Shown in pieces: positions 54,687-62,348 of a stretch of 64,000 nt of DNA; the first letter of the stretch is position 1; each line of letters begins with the position of its first letter. The stretch covers positions 124,001 to 188,000 of the forward strand of contig JAPZRO010000001.1 of the NCBI GenBank assembly GCA_027531395.1. Reading direction: 5' to 3'. The stretch comes from Porphyrobacter sp. (GTDB lineage: Bacteria > Pseudomonadota > Alphaproteobacteria > Sphingomonadales > Sphingomonadaceae). A program made the translations under genes and the position numbers. The notes beneath the pieces were generated by a model. The model did no database searches, was not told where the DNA came from, and saw only the letters and a program-made list of their open reading frames with translations.

Positions 54687-54762
54687 TGGTGCCGCTTACG
54701 TGACTCGAACACGTGACCCCATCATTACGAATGATGTGCTCTACCGACTGAGCTAAAGCGGC
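54687..54762 (-). tRNA. tRNA-Thr (anticodon CGT); integration site of the island
   Basis: Minus-strand cloverleaf: acceptor GCCGCTT/AAGCGGC, D-arm GCTC/GAGC, anticodon stem CATCA/TGATG with loop TTCGTAA (CGT), T-arm ACGTG/CACGT, encoded CCA at 54687-54689. Its 3' part, with flank, is the right copy of the 47-bp direct repeat (54681-54727), so the insertion kept the tRNA intact. Confidence 0.95.
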
Positions 54763-54816
54763 ATTCCGGCCTCGCGCGGACTAGGCTTTGCGGCCTGTTC
54801 GCGCAATTGCAAAAGG

Positions 54817-54890
54817 TGGAGGCCCGAGCCGGAATCGAACCGGCGTATACGGATTTGCAGTCCGCTGCGTCACCACTCCGCCATCGGGCC
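54817..54890 (-). tRNA. tRNA-Cys (anticodon GCA)
   Basis: Minus-strand cloverleaf with acceptor GGCCCGA/TCGGGCC, anticodon stem CGGA/TCCG around the GCA loop (CTGCAAA), T-loop TTCGATT and encoded CCA (54817-54819). It lies 54 bp upstream of tRNA-Thr on the same strand, so the two are probably one transcript. Confidence 0.95.
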
Positions 54891-55015
54891 GAGCCTCCCG
54901 GGGACGAAGCCCCGGACGGAAGCGGCGCACTAGCGATTCGGTGGAGCAAAGGCAATGCGTGATTGCTTTCCCGCCTTCCCTAACGTCAGTCTGGACGAGG
55001 CGCTCCGGCCACGGC

Positions 55016-55807
55016 ATGGCGGCGGCCATGACCATCGCCAGCCTGCTCGAACCCGTCACCGGCCAGCCCGGCCCTGCCCGCCTTTCCCATGCCGCCGACT
55101 GGATGCAGGGGCGCACGCTCTATGGCGGGGCTTCGGCGCTGGTGGCCTATACCATGGCCGTGCGCGCCTTCCCGGGCCTGCCGCCTCTGCGCGCCGGGCA
55201 GATCGCCTTCGTCGCGCCGGTGGGCGAGGCAATCGAGCTTTCCGCCGAGATTGTCCGGCAGGGCCGCAACGTTACCCAGGTGCGGAGCGAGATCCGCAGC
55301 GAGGGCAAGGTCGCGCTCTCGGCCTTCTGGCTGTTCGCCGAGGGGCGCGAGGCCAATGCGCTCCATCCCGCACCCGCGCCCGAGGACTGGCCCAGCCCGC
55401 CCGAGGAGAACGAGAGCGTCACCCACCAGTTCGCGCCCTCTTTCGTCGCGAAGAACTTCGAGCTGCGCTACGGCCAGCCCAAGGGCACAGAGCGCGGCGC
55501 GACCGTGCGGCGCTGGGCACGCCTGACCGAGCAGCACGATCTCGATCCGGTCTCGAAGCTGGTGCTGATGGGCGACGTCATGCCGCCCGGCGCGATGCGG
55601 GCGATGCAGCGACAAGGCCCGATCAGCTCGATCAACTGGTCGTTCAACGTGCTCGATCCGGAGAGCCGCTCAAGGGATGGCTGGTATCTCGCCGAGAACG
55701 CCAGCCAGCACGCCGACGCGGGCTATTCCTCCGAACGGCTGCGGCTGTGGGATGCAGACGGCAGGCAGGTGCTCGACGGCATCCAGTGTGTGGCGGTGTT
55801 CGGCTGA
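55016..55807 (+). CDS. acyl-CoA thioesterase family protein (double hotdog, TesB-like)
   Basis: 263 residues. 'ADWMQGRTLYGGASALVAYTMAV' resembles the first hotdog helix of TesB-like thioesterases; 'PLRAGQIAFVAPVGEAIELSAEIVRQGRNVTQVRSEI' is the characteristic strand set with the R-x3-N turn; the second hotdog ends 'LAENASQHADAGYSSERLRLWDADG'. It likely hydrolyses acyl-CoAs in the cytoplasm. The ORF track's longer version reads through tRNA-Cys; ATG 55016 or 55028 is the real start. Confidence 0.8.
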   Translation: MAAAMTIASLLEPVTGQPGPARLSHAADWMQGRTLYGGASALVAYTMAVRAFPGLPPLRAGQIAFVAPVGEAIELSAEIVRQGRNVTQVRSEIRSEGKVALSAFWLFAEGREANALHPAPAPEDWPSPPEENESVTHQFAPSFVAKNFELRYGQPKGTERGATVRRWARLTEQHDLDPVSKLVLMGDVMPPGAMRAMQRQGPISSINWSFNVLDPESRSRDGWYLAENASQHADAGYSSERLRLWDADGRQVLDGIQCVAVFG

Positions 55808-55828
55808 GGACGTGAGTAACAAAATAAC

Positions 55829-55860
55829 AAAGGTGACAAAGGTGACACCGTGTCAACTTT
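55829..55860. repeat. short tandem repeat with hairpin after the thioesterase gene
   Basis: AAAGGTGAC occurs twice in tandem (55829-55846), then TGACA-ccg-TGTCA forms a small stem that can be lengthened with AAAG/CTTT. An AT-rich run with a T-tract follows ~20 bases later. It may act as a weak terminator or belong to a dispersed intergenic motif family. The rest of the 55861-56079 gap shows nothing recognisable. Confidence 0.35.
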
Positions 55861-56079
55861 GCAATTCCTCTATTAATTTTTTTCTTTCAATAGCTTGAAG
55901 TCAAAAGGCGGAGCCGACGGACACTGCCGCCCCGCGCGCGGGAAAGCGCGCCGGATGATCGCAATGGGGTCTGACAATGCCAAAGAGCCGGGCGCAACCT
56001 ATGCCCCCGGTCACCTGTAGGAAACCGCTCCCGGTGCCGCCGCTGCGGGGGATGGCCGGCGTGATCGCCCTTCGCCCTG

Positions 56080-57534
56080 CTATTGGTGCAGCGACTTGCG
56101 ATCAGCATCGGCCTTGAGCGTGATGCTCGTGAAGGCGCCTTCGTCATTGAGCGCGATCGGCAGCCCGACCGAGGCCATCATCGTCTGCACGAAGCCAGAC
56201 GCGTCACCGGGCTTCTGCCATACGAATGCGCGCAGCCTTTCGACCTTGTCGGCAGGCGCCCCGAGCTTCTCGAGCACCTGGAAATAAAGCGCGGCGCGGT
56301 CCGTATCGACCGTCTGGGTGCTCGCCGTCTGCAGCGCATTCCAGAAGTCGTACAAATCGTGTTCGGGCAGCATCGCATCGGTTGCCAGAGCGATCAGATC
56401 GCCGCAGGCGTAATAGGCGCGGAAGTTGCCGCGATCACGCGCCTCGACAAGCGGTGCCTGCTCCAGATGCGCGACGCAGTCCTTGTATTCGCTGGCATAG
56501 ACCTCCGCGAGATAGGCCTCGGGATTGTCGGCCAGATCAGCCCCGATGCGATAGGCGAAGGCATTGGCGGAGCCTTCATGGACCCACGCATGGCCACCAT
56601 TGTCGGAAAACAGCACGGCATCGTTCCCCAATTCACGCTGGAAGATATGGGCTGCCTCATGGGCCAGAAACCACCGGACATAGGTCCGGATTTCGGGCGT
56701 CGGATCGGCAAGGTCCGCCCCCGACATCTGAAGCGTGAGCAAGTCGTCGATCGCCCCGCCCTTCAGGTCCAGACCTTTGCTCTGGTAACCCCCGAAGACC
56801 ATGAACACCCTTGCCTTGTCCTTGAGGCCATGTCCCCAGCCCTTGGCAAGCATCGAGAATATCGTGGCCAGATCCGCATCGAACCCCCCGGTCAGCCACG
56901 CCGGCAGACCGGGATCGATGTAGCCGCGAAAGCTGTCGCCTTCGACCGGAGCAAGCGATCCGACATAGACGATCGTGCCATCCCCGTCGGAGAGGAATTC
57001 CGTGTGGACACCGCCCTGCTTCGAGCCAACCGGGCGCGCGGACGTGAGCGATATCCGCGAGGTCATGACGGGCTCGGGCCACTCTTCGGCCGACTTGGCG
57101 AAGGCGACCGCGTCGGCCAGCGATGCGATGGGCTTTACGCGGAACTGGCCGGACAGGACCCCGTAGCTCCCGTCACTGAACGCCAGAAACGGTGTGTAGG
57201 CCGCCGGCAGATCACCCGAAAAGGGCTTGATCCGAAACCGGGCCTCCGAAGCCGGCTCGCGAAACGCAAAGCCTTCCATGCCCCCGATCCGCCACATCGC
57301 CACCCCTTCGGAAAGAGGCGTCCATTCGCGGTAGGTGACAGGCGCCTGTGACAGGACCAGCGCCGTCTGCGGCTCGTCAAACCGGTAGGCGACTTCCCAG
57401 CTGCCGTCCGCAGTTTCGGTCACGCTGATCGAAACCTCAGCGGCTGGCTCTGGCGCATCCTGCGGGTTGCCTGCGATCGCCGGGGCACCGAGGCCTACCG
57501 CCCAGCCAGCCAGTCCGATCGCGATTTTCGTCAT
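56080..57534 (-). CDS. exported M61-like zinc metallopeptidase (gluzincin)
   Basis: About 484 residues. Signal peptide (MTKIAIGLAGWAVGLGAPAIAG). Zinc site 'WFLAHEAAHIFQREL' (HExxH) with the third ligand Glu in 'GHAWVHEGSANAFAYR', the gluzincin arrangement of M1/M61. The N-terminal half is beta-rich ('VSISVTETADGSWEVAYRFDEPQTALVL') like the M61 N-domain. Predicted periplasmic aminopeptidase-like activity; substrate unknown. ATG 57534 starts the signal peptide; the track's TTG at 57570 is less likely. Confidence 0.78.
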   Translation of the reverse strand: MTKIAIGLAGWAVGLGAPAIAGNPQDAPEPAAEVSISVTETADGSWEVAYRFDEPQTALVLSQAPVTYREWTPLSEGVAMWRIGGMEGFAFREPASEARFRIKPFSGDLPAAYTPFLAFSDGSYGVLSGQFRVKPIASLADAVAFAKSAEEWPEPVMTSRISLTSARPVGSKQGGVHTEFLSDGDGTIVYVGSLAPVEGDSFRGYIDPGLPAWLTGGFDADLATIFSMLAKGWGHGLKDKARVFMVFGGYQSKGLDLKGGAIDDLLTLQMSGADLADPTPEIRTYVRWFLAHEAAHIFQRELGNDAVLFSDNGGHAWVHEGSANAFAYRIGADLADNPEAYLAEVYASEYKDCVAHLEQAPLVEARDRGNFRAYYACGDLIALATDAMLPEHDLYDFWNALQTASTQTVDTDRAALYFQVLEKLGAPADKVERLRAFVWQKPGDASGFVQTMMASVGLPIALNDEGAFTSITLKADADRKSLHQ

Positions 57535-57675
57535 GCACTTCAATGCAGCTGCTCCTTTCGCCTTGCACAAGGCTAGGGCAACCGGGCCGGTCGGGTCTAC
57601 AGCAAGTGATGGGCAGACAATGCGAAAATGCTCTGGCTGGACGGTGCGGGCCGCCCGGCCCGGGCGCGCGGTGCG

Positions 57676-58191
57676 TCAGCGGGCCGCCAGTGATCCCTCG
57701 TCCGGCAGGGCGACGAGCTCTTCGAGGAACAGCGCAATCAGGCCCGACTGCGAATCCACCCCGGCCTTGGCATAGACCCGCGCAAGCTGGGCGCGCACCG
57801 TGCCGGCTGCCGACCCGCGCAGGGCGGCGATCTCGGCAATGTCGCAGCCCTTGAGCGCGAACAGCGCGACATCCGCCTCGGCCGCCGTGAGTTGCCATTC
57901 GGCGAAGCGCAGGCCGATCAGATCGGCCAGCGCGCCCTGTGCGGCTGCGACGGCGGCCTCGTCGCGCCGGGCGGCGGCGATCAGGCTGCGCACCTGCAGC
58001 GCGCCGAGCACAACCGCAACCACCAGCGCGACCGCGGCCATGGCCTCGATCACCAGATGCGGGCCGATCCCGTCCTGCGCAAAGTCGCCGACCAGATCGG
58101 CGAGAAAGAACGCGCAGGCGAGCGCCTGAAGGGCCACCAGGATGCTGATCCCGGTGGCCCTGCGTTCCCGTTGGCGCGTTCTTGCGTTCAT
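57676..58191 (-). CDS. membrane-anchored LuxR-type HTH regulator
   Basis: 171 residues: two membrane helices near the N-terminus ('ISILVALQALACAFFLADLV', 'AMAAVALVVAVVLGALQV') and a C-terminal LuxR helix-turn-helix ('WQLTAAEADVALFALKGCDIAEIAALRGSAAGTVRAQLARVYAKAGV'). It would bind DNA while attached to the inner membrane. It starts nine bases after the cytochrome b gene, so the pair is an operon and the regulator may respond to redox state (inference). Confidence 0.82.
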   Translation of the reverse strand: MNARTRQRERRATGISILVALQALACAFFLADLVGDFAQDGIGPHLVIEAMAAVALVVAVVLGALQVRSLIAAARRDEAAVAAAQGALADLIGLRFAEWQLTAAEADVALFALKGCDIAEIAALRGSAAGTVRAQLARVYAKAGVDSQSGLIALFLEELVALPDEGSLAAR

Positions 58192-58200
58192 GCGCCCTGC

Positions 58201-58818
58201 CTACCGCCCGAGCGGGGCCATCGCCACAAGAACCTGCTTGCCGCTGCGCCGCGTCTCGAAAATCACGCCCGCGAGGTGGAGCAGGATCAGCAGGTAGAGC
58301 AGGTTGGCGGCGGTCTCGTGGATTTCGCCGAGCGGGCCTTCCTCGCCCTCTTCGCCTTCCTCGCCTTCTTCGGCTTCCGCGTAGCCCTGCGTGGCGACAG
58401 CGACGCTGCGGTGCTCGCCTTCCTCCGCTTCGCCGTTCCACGGCGGCGGGCCGGCCATGGTGATCCCGGTGGCGATGATCGTCAGCAGGCAGCCCCAGAT
58501 GGCATAGACCATCAGCGCGCCGAGCGGATTGTGCGAGGCGTGGTGCGAGACGGTGCCCGCGCGGATCTCGCGCAGGTGGGCCATCGCCTTGCGCGGGCTG
58601 GGCCAGAAGGCCGAGAAGCGCGCCTCGGCCGGGCCGACCAGACCCCACAGCAGCCGCAGGGCCAAGATCGCGGCAAGGCCGTAGCCGACCCAGATATGCG
58701 GGCCGGAGCCTTCCTCGGTAAAGACGGCGTTGGCCAGCACGGCGAGGGCGATCGACCAGTGGGTGATCCTGACGATCGGATCCCAGCGGCGGCGGGCGGG
58801 TGTGGTGGTCTCGGTCAT
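58201..58818 (-). CDS. cytochrome b561/b6-type membrane protein with Glu/Gly-rich loop
   Basis: 205 residues with four membrane helices. Haem-ligand histidines appear in 'RWDPIVRITHWSIALAVL' (helix 1), the 'HHASHNPLG' loop, 'IHETAANLLYLLILLHLAGVIF' (helix 4), as in Ni,Fe-hydrogenase-type b cytochromes. Between helices 3 and 4 lies an insert with repeated Glu-Glu-Gly (EEGEEGEEGEEGP), rare for the family. It shuttles electrons in the inner membrane, partner unknown. Start ATG 58818. Operon with the membrane LuxR regulator. Confidence 0.85.
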   Translation of the reverse strand: MTETTTPARRRWDPIVRITHWSIALAVLANAVFTEEGSGPHIWVGYGLAAILALRLLWGLVGPAEARFSAFWPSPRKAMAHLREIRAGTVSHHASHNPLGALMVYAIWGCLLTIIATGITMAGPPPWNGEAEEGEHRSVAVATQGYAEAEEGEEGEEGEEGPLGEIHETAANLLYLLILLHLAGVIFETRRSGKQVLVAMAPLGR

Positions 58819-58982
58819 GGCGCGTCCTTTGCAAAAAGGTGCCAGCGACCGCCCTGAGATTGGGGGGGACAAAGCGAGCCGCTGACCCGCCGCAGATGGC
58901 ACTGCGTCCGCCGCAGCGCGATTGGCGCTCTGCTTATCCGGCCATGCCTAAGCGGCTGCTTAGGGCGCTTTCGGACCCCGCC

Positions 58983-59798
58983 TTAGAGGTCCTCGAAGTT
59001 GGGCTTGCGCCGCTCCATTTCGGCCATCACCGCCTCGACCTGGTTGCGGCTGCGCATGATGGCGTGCTGCTCGATGCTTTCCTCCAGCAGGATCGCGTCG
59101 GTCTCGTTCTCGTACATCCCGGCCTGCAGCCGCTTGGCGGCGCGGATCGCGTGGGGGTTCTTGAGCGCGATGGTGCGGGCCAGCGCCAGCGCACGCTCGC
59201 GCGGGTTCTCGTCGACATAGGTCGCAAGGCCGAGCTGCTGCGCCTCGGCCCCGTTGAATTCGCGGTTGGTGTAGATCAGCTCGCGCAGCACGTCATCGCG
59301 CACGAGGCCGCGCCACAGGGCATAGCCGCCCATGTCGGGGACGAGGCCCCACTTCATCTCCATGATCGCCATGCGGGTGGCGGGGTGGACGATGCGGATG
59401 TCCGCGCCGCTGGCAATCTGCAGGCCGCCGCCGAAGCACACGCCGTGCACCGCCGCAATCACCGGCACGGGCAGCTTGCGCCACTGCATCGCCACCTGCT
59501 GCGGACGGTTGGCATTGCCATAGGTGCGTTCGGTCAGCGGCGGCTCGTCCTCGGCCGGCTTGCGCGAGAAATTGCTGAGGTCGAGCCCGGCGCAGAAGGC
59601 GCGGCCCTCGCCCGAGAGCACCACCGCGCGCAGGCCCTTCATCCGGTGGAGCGTGCTGCCGGCCTCGATGATCCGCTCGAACATCTCGTGATCGAGCGCG
59701 TTCATCTTGTCGGCGCGGGTGAAGCGCACTTCGGCCACGCCGTCCTCGCCGAGCTCGATCGCGATCCGGTCGTTCGTGGTCATGATGGCGGCTGACAT
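58983..59798 (-). CDS. crotonase/enoyl-CoA hydratase family protein
   Basis: 271 residues. Oxyanion-hole segments 'RAFCAGLDLSNFSRK' and 'HGVCFGGGLQIASGADIRIV', then 'MAIMEMKWGLVPDMGG', where the usual second catalytic Glu position has Asp ('PDMGG') and the first is replaced by Leu-Gln, so hydration activity is uncertain and other crotonase chemistry is possible. ATG 59798 is used; 59783 is an alternative. No fatty-acid operon neighbours. Confidence 0.83.
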   Translation of the reverse strand: MSAAIMTTNDRIAIELGEDGVAEVRFTRADKMNALDHEMFERIIEAGSTLHRMKGLRAVVLSGEGRAFCAGLDLSNFSRKPAEDEPPLTERTYGNANRPQQVAMQWRKLPVPVIAAVHGVCFGGGLQIASGADIRIVHPATRMAIMEMKWGLVPDMGGYALWRGLVRDDVLRELIYTNREFNGAEAQQLGLATYVDENPRERALALARTIALKNPHAIRAAKRLQAGMYENETDAILLEESIEQHAIMRSRNQVEAVMAEMERRKPNFEDL

Positions 59799-59871
59799 GG
59801 CGGCAGGGGTTCCCTTGGAAGGCTGGTGATGCGGGGCGGCAGACTTGCCGATTCCCGCCGCCAAGTCCAGC

Positions 59872-60267
59872 CTATACACCCACGGTGCGCGCCAGCCGGA
59901 AGTGCCCGGGGCCGGGCGGGGCATCGAGGAAATAGCCGCCGTCGGGATGGGTTGCGACCATCCGCGCAAGCCCGAAAGGCTCGAGCTTGGCCCGCACCCG
60001 CGCGACATGGACGGCAAGGCTGTTGGTCTCCGGCTCGTAGGTGATGCGCCACACGTCGGCAAGCAGCTGGCGGCGGGTCATGCGCTGCCCCGGTTGCTGC
60101 GCCAGCCGCCACAACAGCTCGAACTCGCGCGGATGCAGGCCCAGCCAGCGATCGACGACCCGGCCGTCGCGGTGCAACAGATCGAGCGTCACATCGCCGG
60201 CCTCGCGGAAGCGCGGGATCAGCGTGTCGCTGTCGGGAAACAGGCCGTTGGTGGAATTCGGCGTCAC
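59872..60267 (-). CDS. winged-helix (OmpR/PhoB-type) DNA-binding protein without receiver domain
   Basis: 131 residues from a GTG overlapping the JAB gene stop (GTGA). The C-terminal ~95 residues are a Trans_reg_C winged helix: 'VVDRWLGLHPREFELLWRLAQQPGQRMTRRQLLADVW', 'ETNSLAVHVARVRAKLEPFGL' and 'VATHPDGGYFL'. The N-terminal phospho-receiver of a response regulator is absent; instead ~30 unrelated residues. It is not a track-listed start, since the track runs through the upstream gene. Regulation target unknown. Confidence 0.78.
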   Translation of the reverse strand: MTPNSTNGLFPDSDTLIPRFREAGDVTLDLLHRDGRVVDRWLGLHPREFELLWRLAQQPGQRMTRRQLLADVWRITYEPETNSLAVHVARVRAKLEPFGLARMVATHPDGGYFLDAPPGPGHFRLARTVGV

Positions 60268-60686
60268 AGCAATCCCCCTGCCCGCATGGAATAGACCGCC
60301 TCGTGGGTGAAGATGAGGTGGTCGATCAGTTCGATGTCGAGCGCGCGCGCGACCGCCACTAGCTGGTGCGTGGCGGCGATGTCGCAGCCGCTCGGACGGC
60401 ATTCGCCCGAGGGGTGGTTGTGCGCGAGGATGATCCCGCGCGCGTCGAGCCGCAGCGCCTCGCCGAAGATCTCGCGCATCCTGAGGCACAGCGCGCCGCG
60501 CCCGCCCCGCCCGATCCCGGCATCGCCGAGGCACGATCGCCGCGCGTCGACGAACAGCGCATGGCAGCGTTCGCGATCATCGCGCGGATCGAGCAGCACC
60601 GAGCGCAGATAGGCGACCAGTGGCCCGAGCCGCGTCTCGGGCGGAGCGAGCGGGGCAGGCCGCATCTGAAGGGCGGTCATCACCAT
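60264..60686 (-). CDS. stand-alone RadC-like JAB (JAMM) domain protein
   Basis: 140 residues. JAMM metal-site pattern 'IILAHNHPSGECRPSGCDIAAT' (HxH and Asp ligands) inside a RadC-type domain, ending 'IDHLIFTHEAVYSMRAGGLL'. Normal RadC has an extra N-terminal helix-hairpin-helix domain, missing here. The protein is coupled by GTGA overlap to the winged-helix gene. RadC's own function is uncertain, so none is assigned. Confidence 0.85.
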   Translation of the reverse strand: MVMTALQMRPAPLAPPETRLGPLVAYLRSVLLDPRDDRERCHALFVDARRSCLGDAGIGRGGRGALCLRMREIFGEALRLDARGIILAHNHPSGECRPSGCDIAATHQLVAVARALDIELIDHLIFTHEAVYSMRAGGLL

Positions 60687-60747
60687 CCGGCATCTCCGGC
60701 ACGCGGATCAGGGACTGCACAAAGCATTGCGGAACTCCGGCTGTGCG

Positions 60748-61248
60748 TCAGCTGGGAAACAGCGGCACACGCTCGCGCGTCACCCGCCACTCGCGGTAGC
60801 TGCCGAAGCGGCGTTCGCGCAGCGCGTGGCGGATGAACCCGCCGCCGATCAGCAGCAGCTGGCAATAGGACGGGCCAACCGCGAGAATGACGTAAGCCAA
60901 CGGAGAGACCATGTCCCCCAGTCCCCGCACCGCATGGGCGCCCACCGAGACCACCTGGAAGCCGGCCACCCACAGCGGGTAGTTGCGATTGGCATTGAGC
61001 GCGATCGCAACGAACCCGGCAGCCGCCAGCAGATCGAGCCCGACATAGGCCCAGCTGTAGGGGCCGAATGTCAGACTGCCGATCCCCATCCACTCCGCCG
61101 CATAGTAGGGCAAGACCATCGTGGCGATGAACACCCCGATCAGCCAGCGCTCGGGCGAAGCGCCCCAGCGCCATATCGCCACCGCGGTGAGGGCGGTGAT
61201 GATATGGAGCGCTTCCAGACGATAGAGGTTGAGCAGATCGAGCAGCAT
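60748..61248 (-). CDS. small polytopic membrane protein of unknown function
   Basis: 166 residues with about five hydrophobic segments ('WLIGVFIATMVLPYYAAEW', 'YVGLDLLAAAGFVAIAL', 'YVILAVGPSYCQLLLIGGGFI') and a basic C-terminal tail ('RHALRERRFGSYREWRVTRER'). No catalytic motif seen. Conserved-looking in organisation and codon use. No recognisable family. Confidence 0.65.
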   Translation of the reverse strand: MLLDLLNLYRLEALHIITALTAVAIWRWGASPERWLIGVFIATMVLPYYAAEWMGIGSLTFGPYSWAYVGLDLLAAAGFVAIALNANRNYPLWVAGFQVVSVGAHAVRGLGDMVSPLAYVILAVGPSYCQLLLIGGGFIRHALRERRFGSYREWRVTRERVPLFPS

Positions 61249-61267
61249 GGCGGGCGGCGACGGATCC

Positions 61268-61615
61268 TCAGGCGCTCATCATCGCGGGTTCGGCCGAGCG
61301 GGTGGTGGTCACCGCTTCACGCGGGATCACGGTCTTCTCGCCCATATCGCCCCCGGCATGGACCTCGGCAAGCTTGCTCAGTTCGGCATGCACGCGCAGC
61401 AGGTTGGTCGACATCGCCAGCGCCTGACTTTCGGCCTCGGTCAGCCGCATCAGCGCGCGCTGGCCGGTGTGGACTTCGACTTCCGGATTCTGGCGCGCGG
61501 CCAGCATCGCCTGCTTCAAACGAGCCATGGCGATGATCGATTCGTCGGCCAGCGCTTCGGCTTCGCGGATGAGCTTCCTGAGATTGTGGGCATCGGTCTT
61601 GATACGGTCGGTCAT
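61268..61615 (-). CDS. small helical protein of unknown function
   Basis: 115 residues. ATG 61615 follows a GGAG tract well. The first ~80 residues are predicted helical and hydrophilic ('DAHNLRKLIREAEALADESIIAMARLKQAML'), with a tail rich in Thr and Ala. No domain recognised. It follows the HTH-membrane protein gene by 26 bp on the same strand, so the two may be co-transcribed. Confidence 0.65.
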   Translation of the reverse strand: MTDRIKTDAHNLRKLIREAEALADESIIAMARLKQAMLAARQNPEVEVHTGQRALMRLTEAESQALAMSTNLLRVHAELSKLAEVHAGGDMGEKTVIPREAVTTTRSAEPAMMSA

Positions 61616-61641
61616 CGTGGTGCTCCCCGGCAGGCCGGTGC

Positions 61642-62259
61642 TCACCCGGCGACAGCCCTTTGTTCCACGGAGATGGTGGCCTTACCCGCTGTCGCGTCGC
61701 TGAGGGTCTTGGCCGCGGTGACAGTCAGCACCACAGCGGCGAGGATCCCCGATGCGATCCCCACGATCGCACCCAGCCGGAACAGCACGGCGTGTTCGCC
61801 ATCGAGCACTCCGGGGACCACCCGCGGTTCGCCCGGCCTCAGCCAGGGCGCCTGATCGAGCAGCGGCATCGCGTCGCTCATCACCAGTTGTCCGGGGTCA
61901 TCCCGCAGCAAGGGGTCGCCGAAACCGGCCGGGCCGATAATCTGCTTTTTCGTGTATGCAACTTCGCTGAAGGGCTTGAGGCTATCTGCATCCGCAACAA
62001 CCTCTAGGGGCTGTCCCTCAGGCATGTCGTCGCGCTCGGCGCCGGGCGGCGGCGGGGGCAGCGTCGCCCGGTAATTCTCGACCAGCTCGCCGAGGCTGCC
62101 CGCGTCGTATAAGTCCTTGAGCGCGCGGATATGCTGGTTGATCCGGGTTTCGGATACGCCGAGTTCCTGCGCAATGACCTTGATCGGCACGCGCCGGTCA
62201 ATGCGTTCCATCACGGCTTGTTGCCTGTCGGTCAGCCGCCGCGCGGCTCCGGACGACAT
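61642..62259 (-). CDS. HTH protein with C-terminal membrane anchor
   Basis: 205 residues. The N-terminus is a LuxR/sigma-type helix-turn-helix ('LTDRQQAVMERIDRRVPIKVIAQELGVSETRINQHIRALKDLY'). A proline-rich and acidic middle follows, and one membrane helix near the end ('AIVGIASGILAAVVLTVTAA'). AGGAGA precedes ATG 62259. Topology would place the DNA-binding domain in the cytoplasm, tethered to the membrane. Targets unknown. Confidence 0.78.
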   Translation of the reverse strand: MSSGAARRLTDRQQAVMERIDRRVPIKVIAQELGVSETRINQHIRALKDLYDAGSLGELVENYRATLPPPPPGAERDDMPEGQPLEVVADADSLKPFSEVAYTKKQIIGPAGFGDPLLRDDPGQLVMSDAMPLLDQAPWLRPGEPRVVPGVLDGEHAVLFRLGAIVGIASGILAAVVLTVTAAKTLSDATAGKATISVEQRAVAG

Positions 62260-62348
62260 GACGCTTCTCCTTCAAACCTGAACCGAGGTTAGCTGACAAC
62301 GTAACCTATCCGGGAAACGATTGCACCGGATTTGGAGAGGATTGCAGT

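Larger units (their letters stand above)
36141..54727. mobile_element. tRNA-Thr-bounded genomic island with a type II secretion / multicopper oxidase cargo
   Basis: The interval is bounded by the 47-bp direct repeat, with the intact tRNA at the right end. The repeats are exactly 18,540 bp apart. Inside, base composition is visibly lower in GC than on both sides, with strongly AT-rich intergenic stretches (for example 47153-47431), and the genes form one functional theme. No integrase, transposase or relaxase is visible, so the element is either decayed, was mobilised in trans, or has lost its recombinase. The island ends exactly where native-type high-GC genes resume (SDR on the left, tRNA-Cys and thioesterase on the right). 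Confidence 0.8.

Noticed and set aside
54788-55015. Upstream extension of the thioesterase ORF
   Set aside because: It translates the tRNA-Cys gene in antisense; the real start is at 55016 or 55028.
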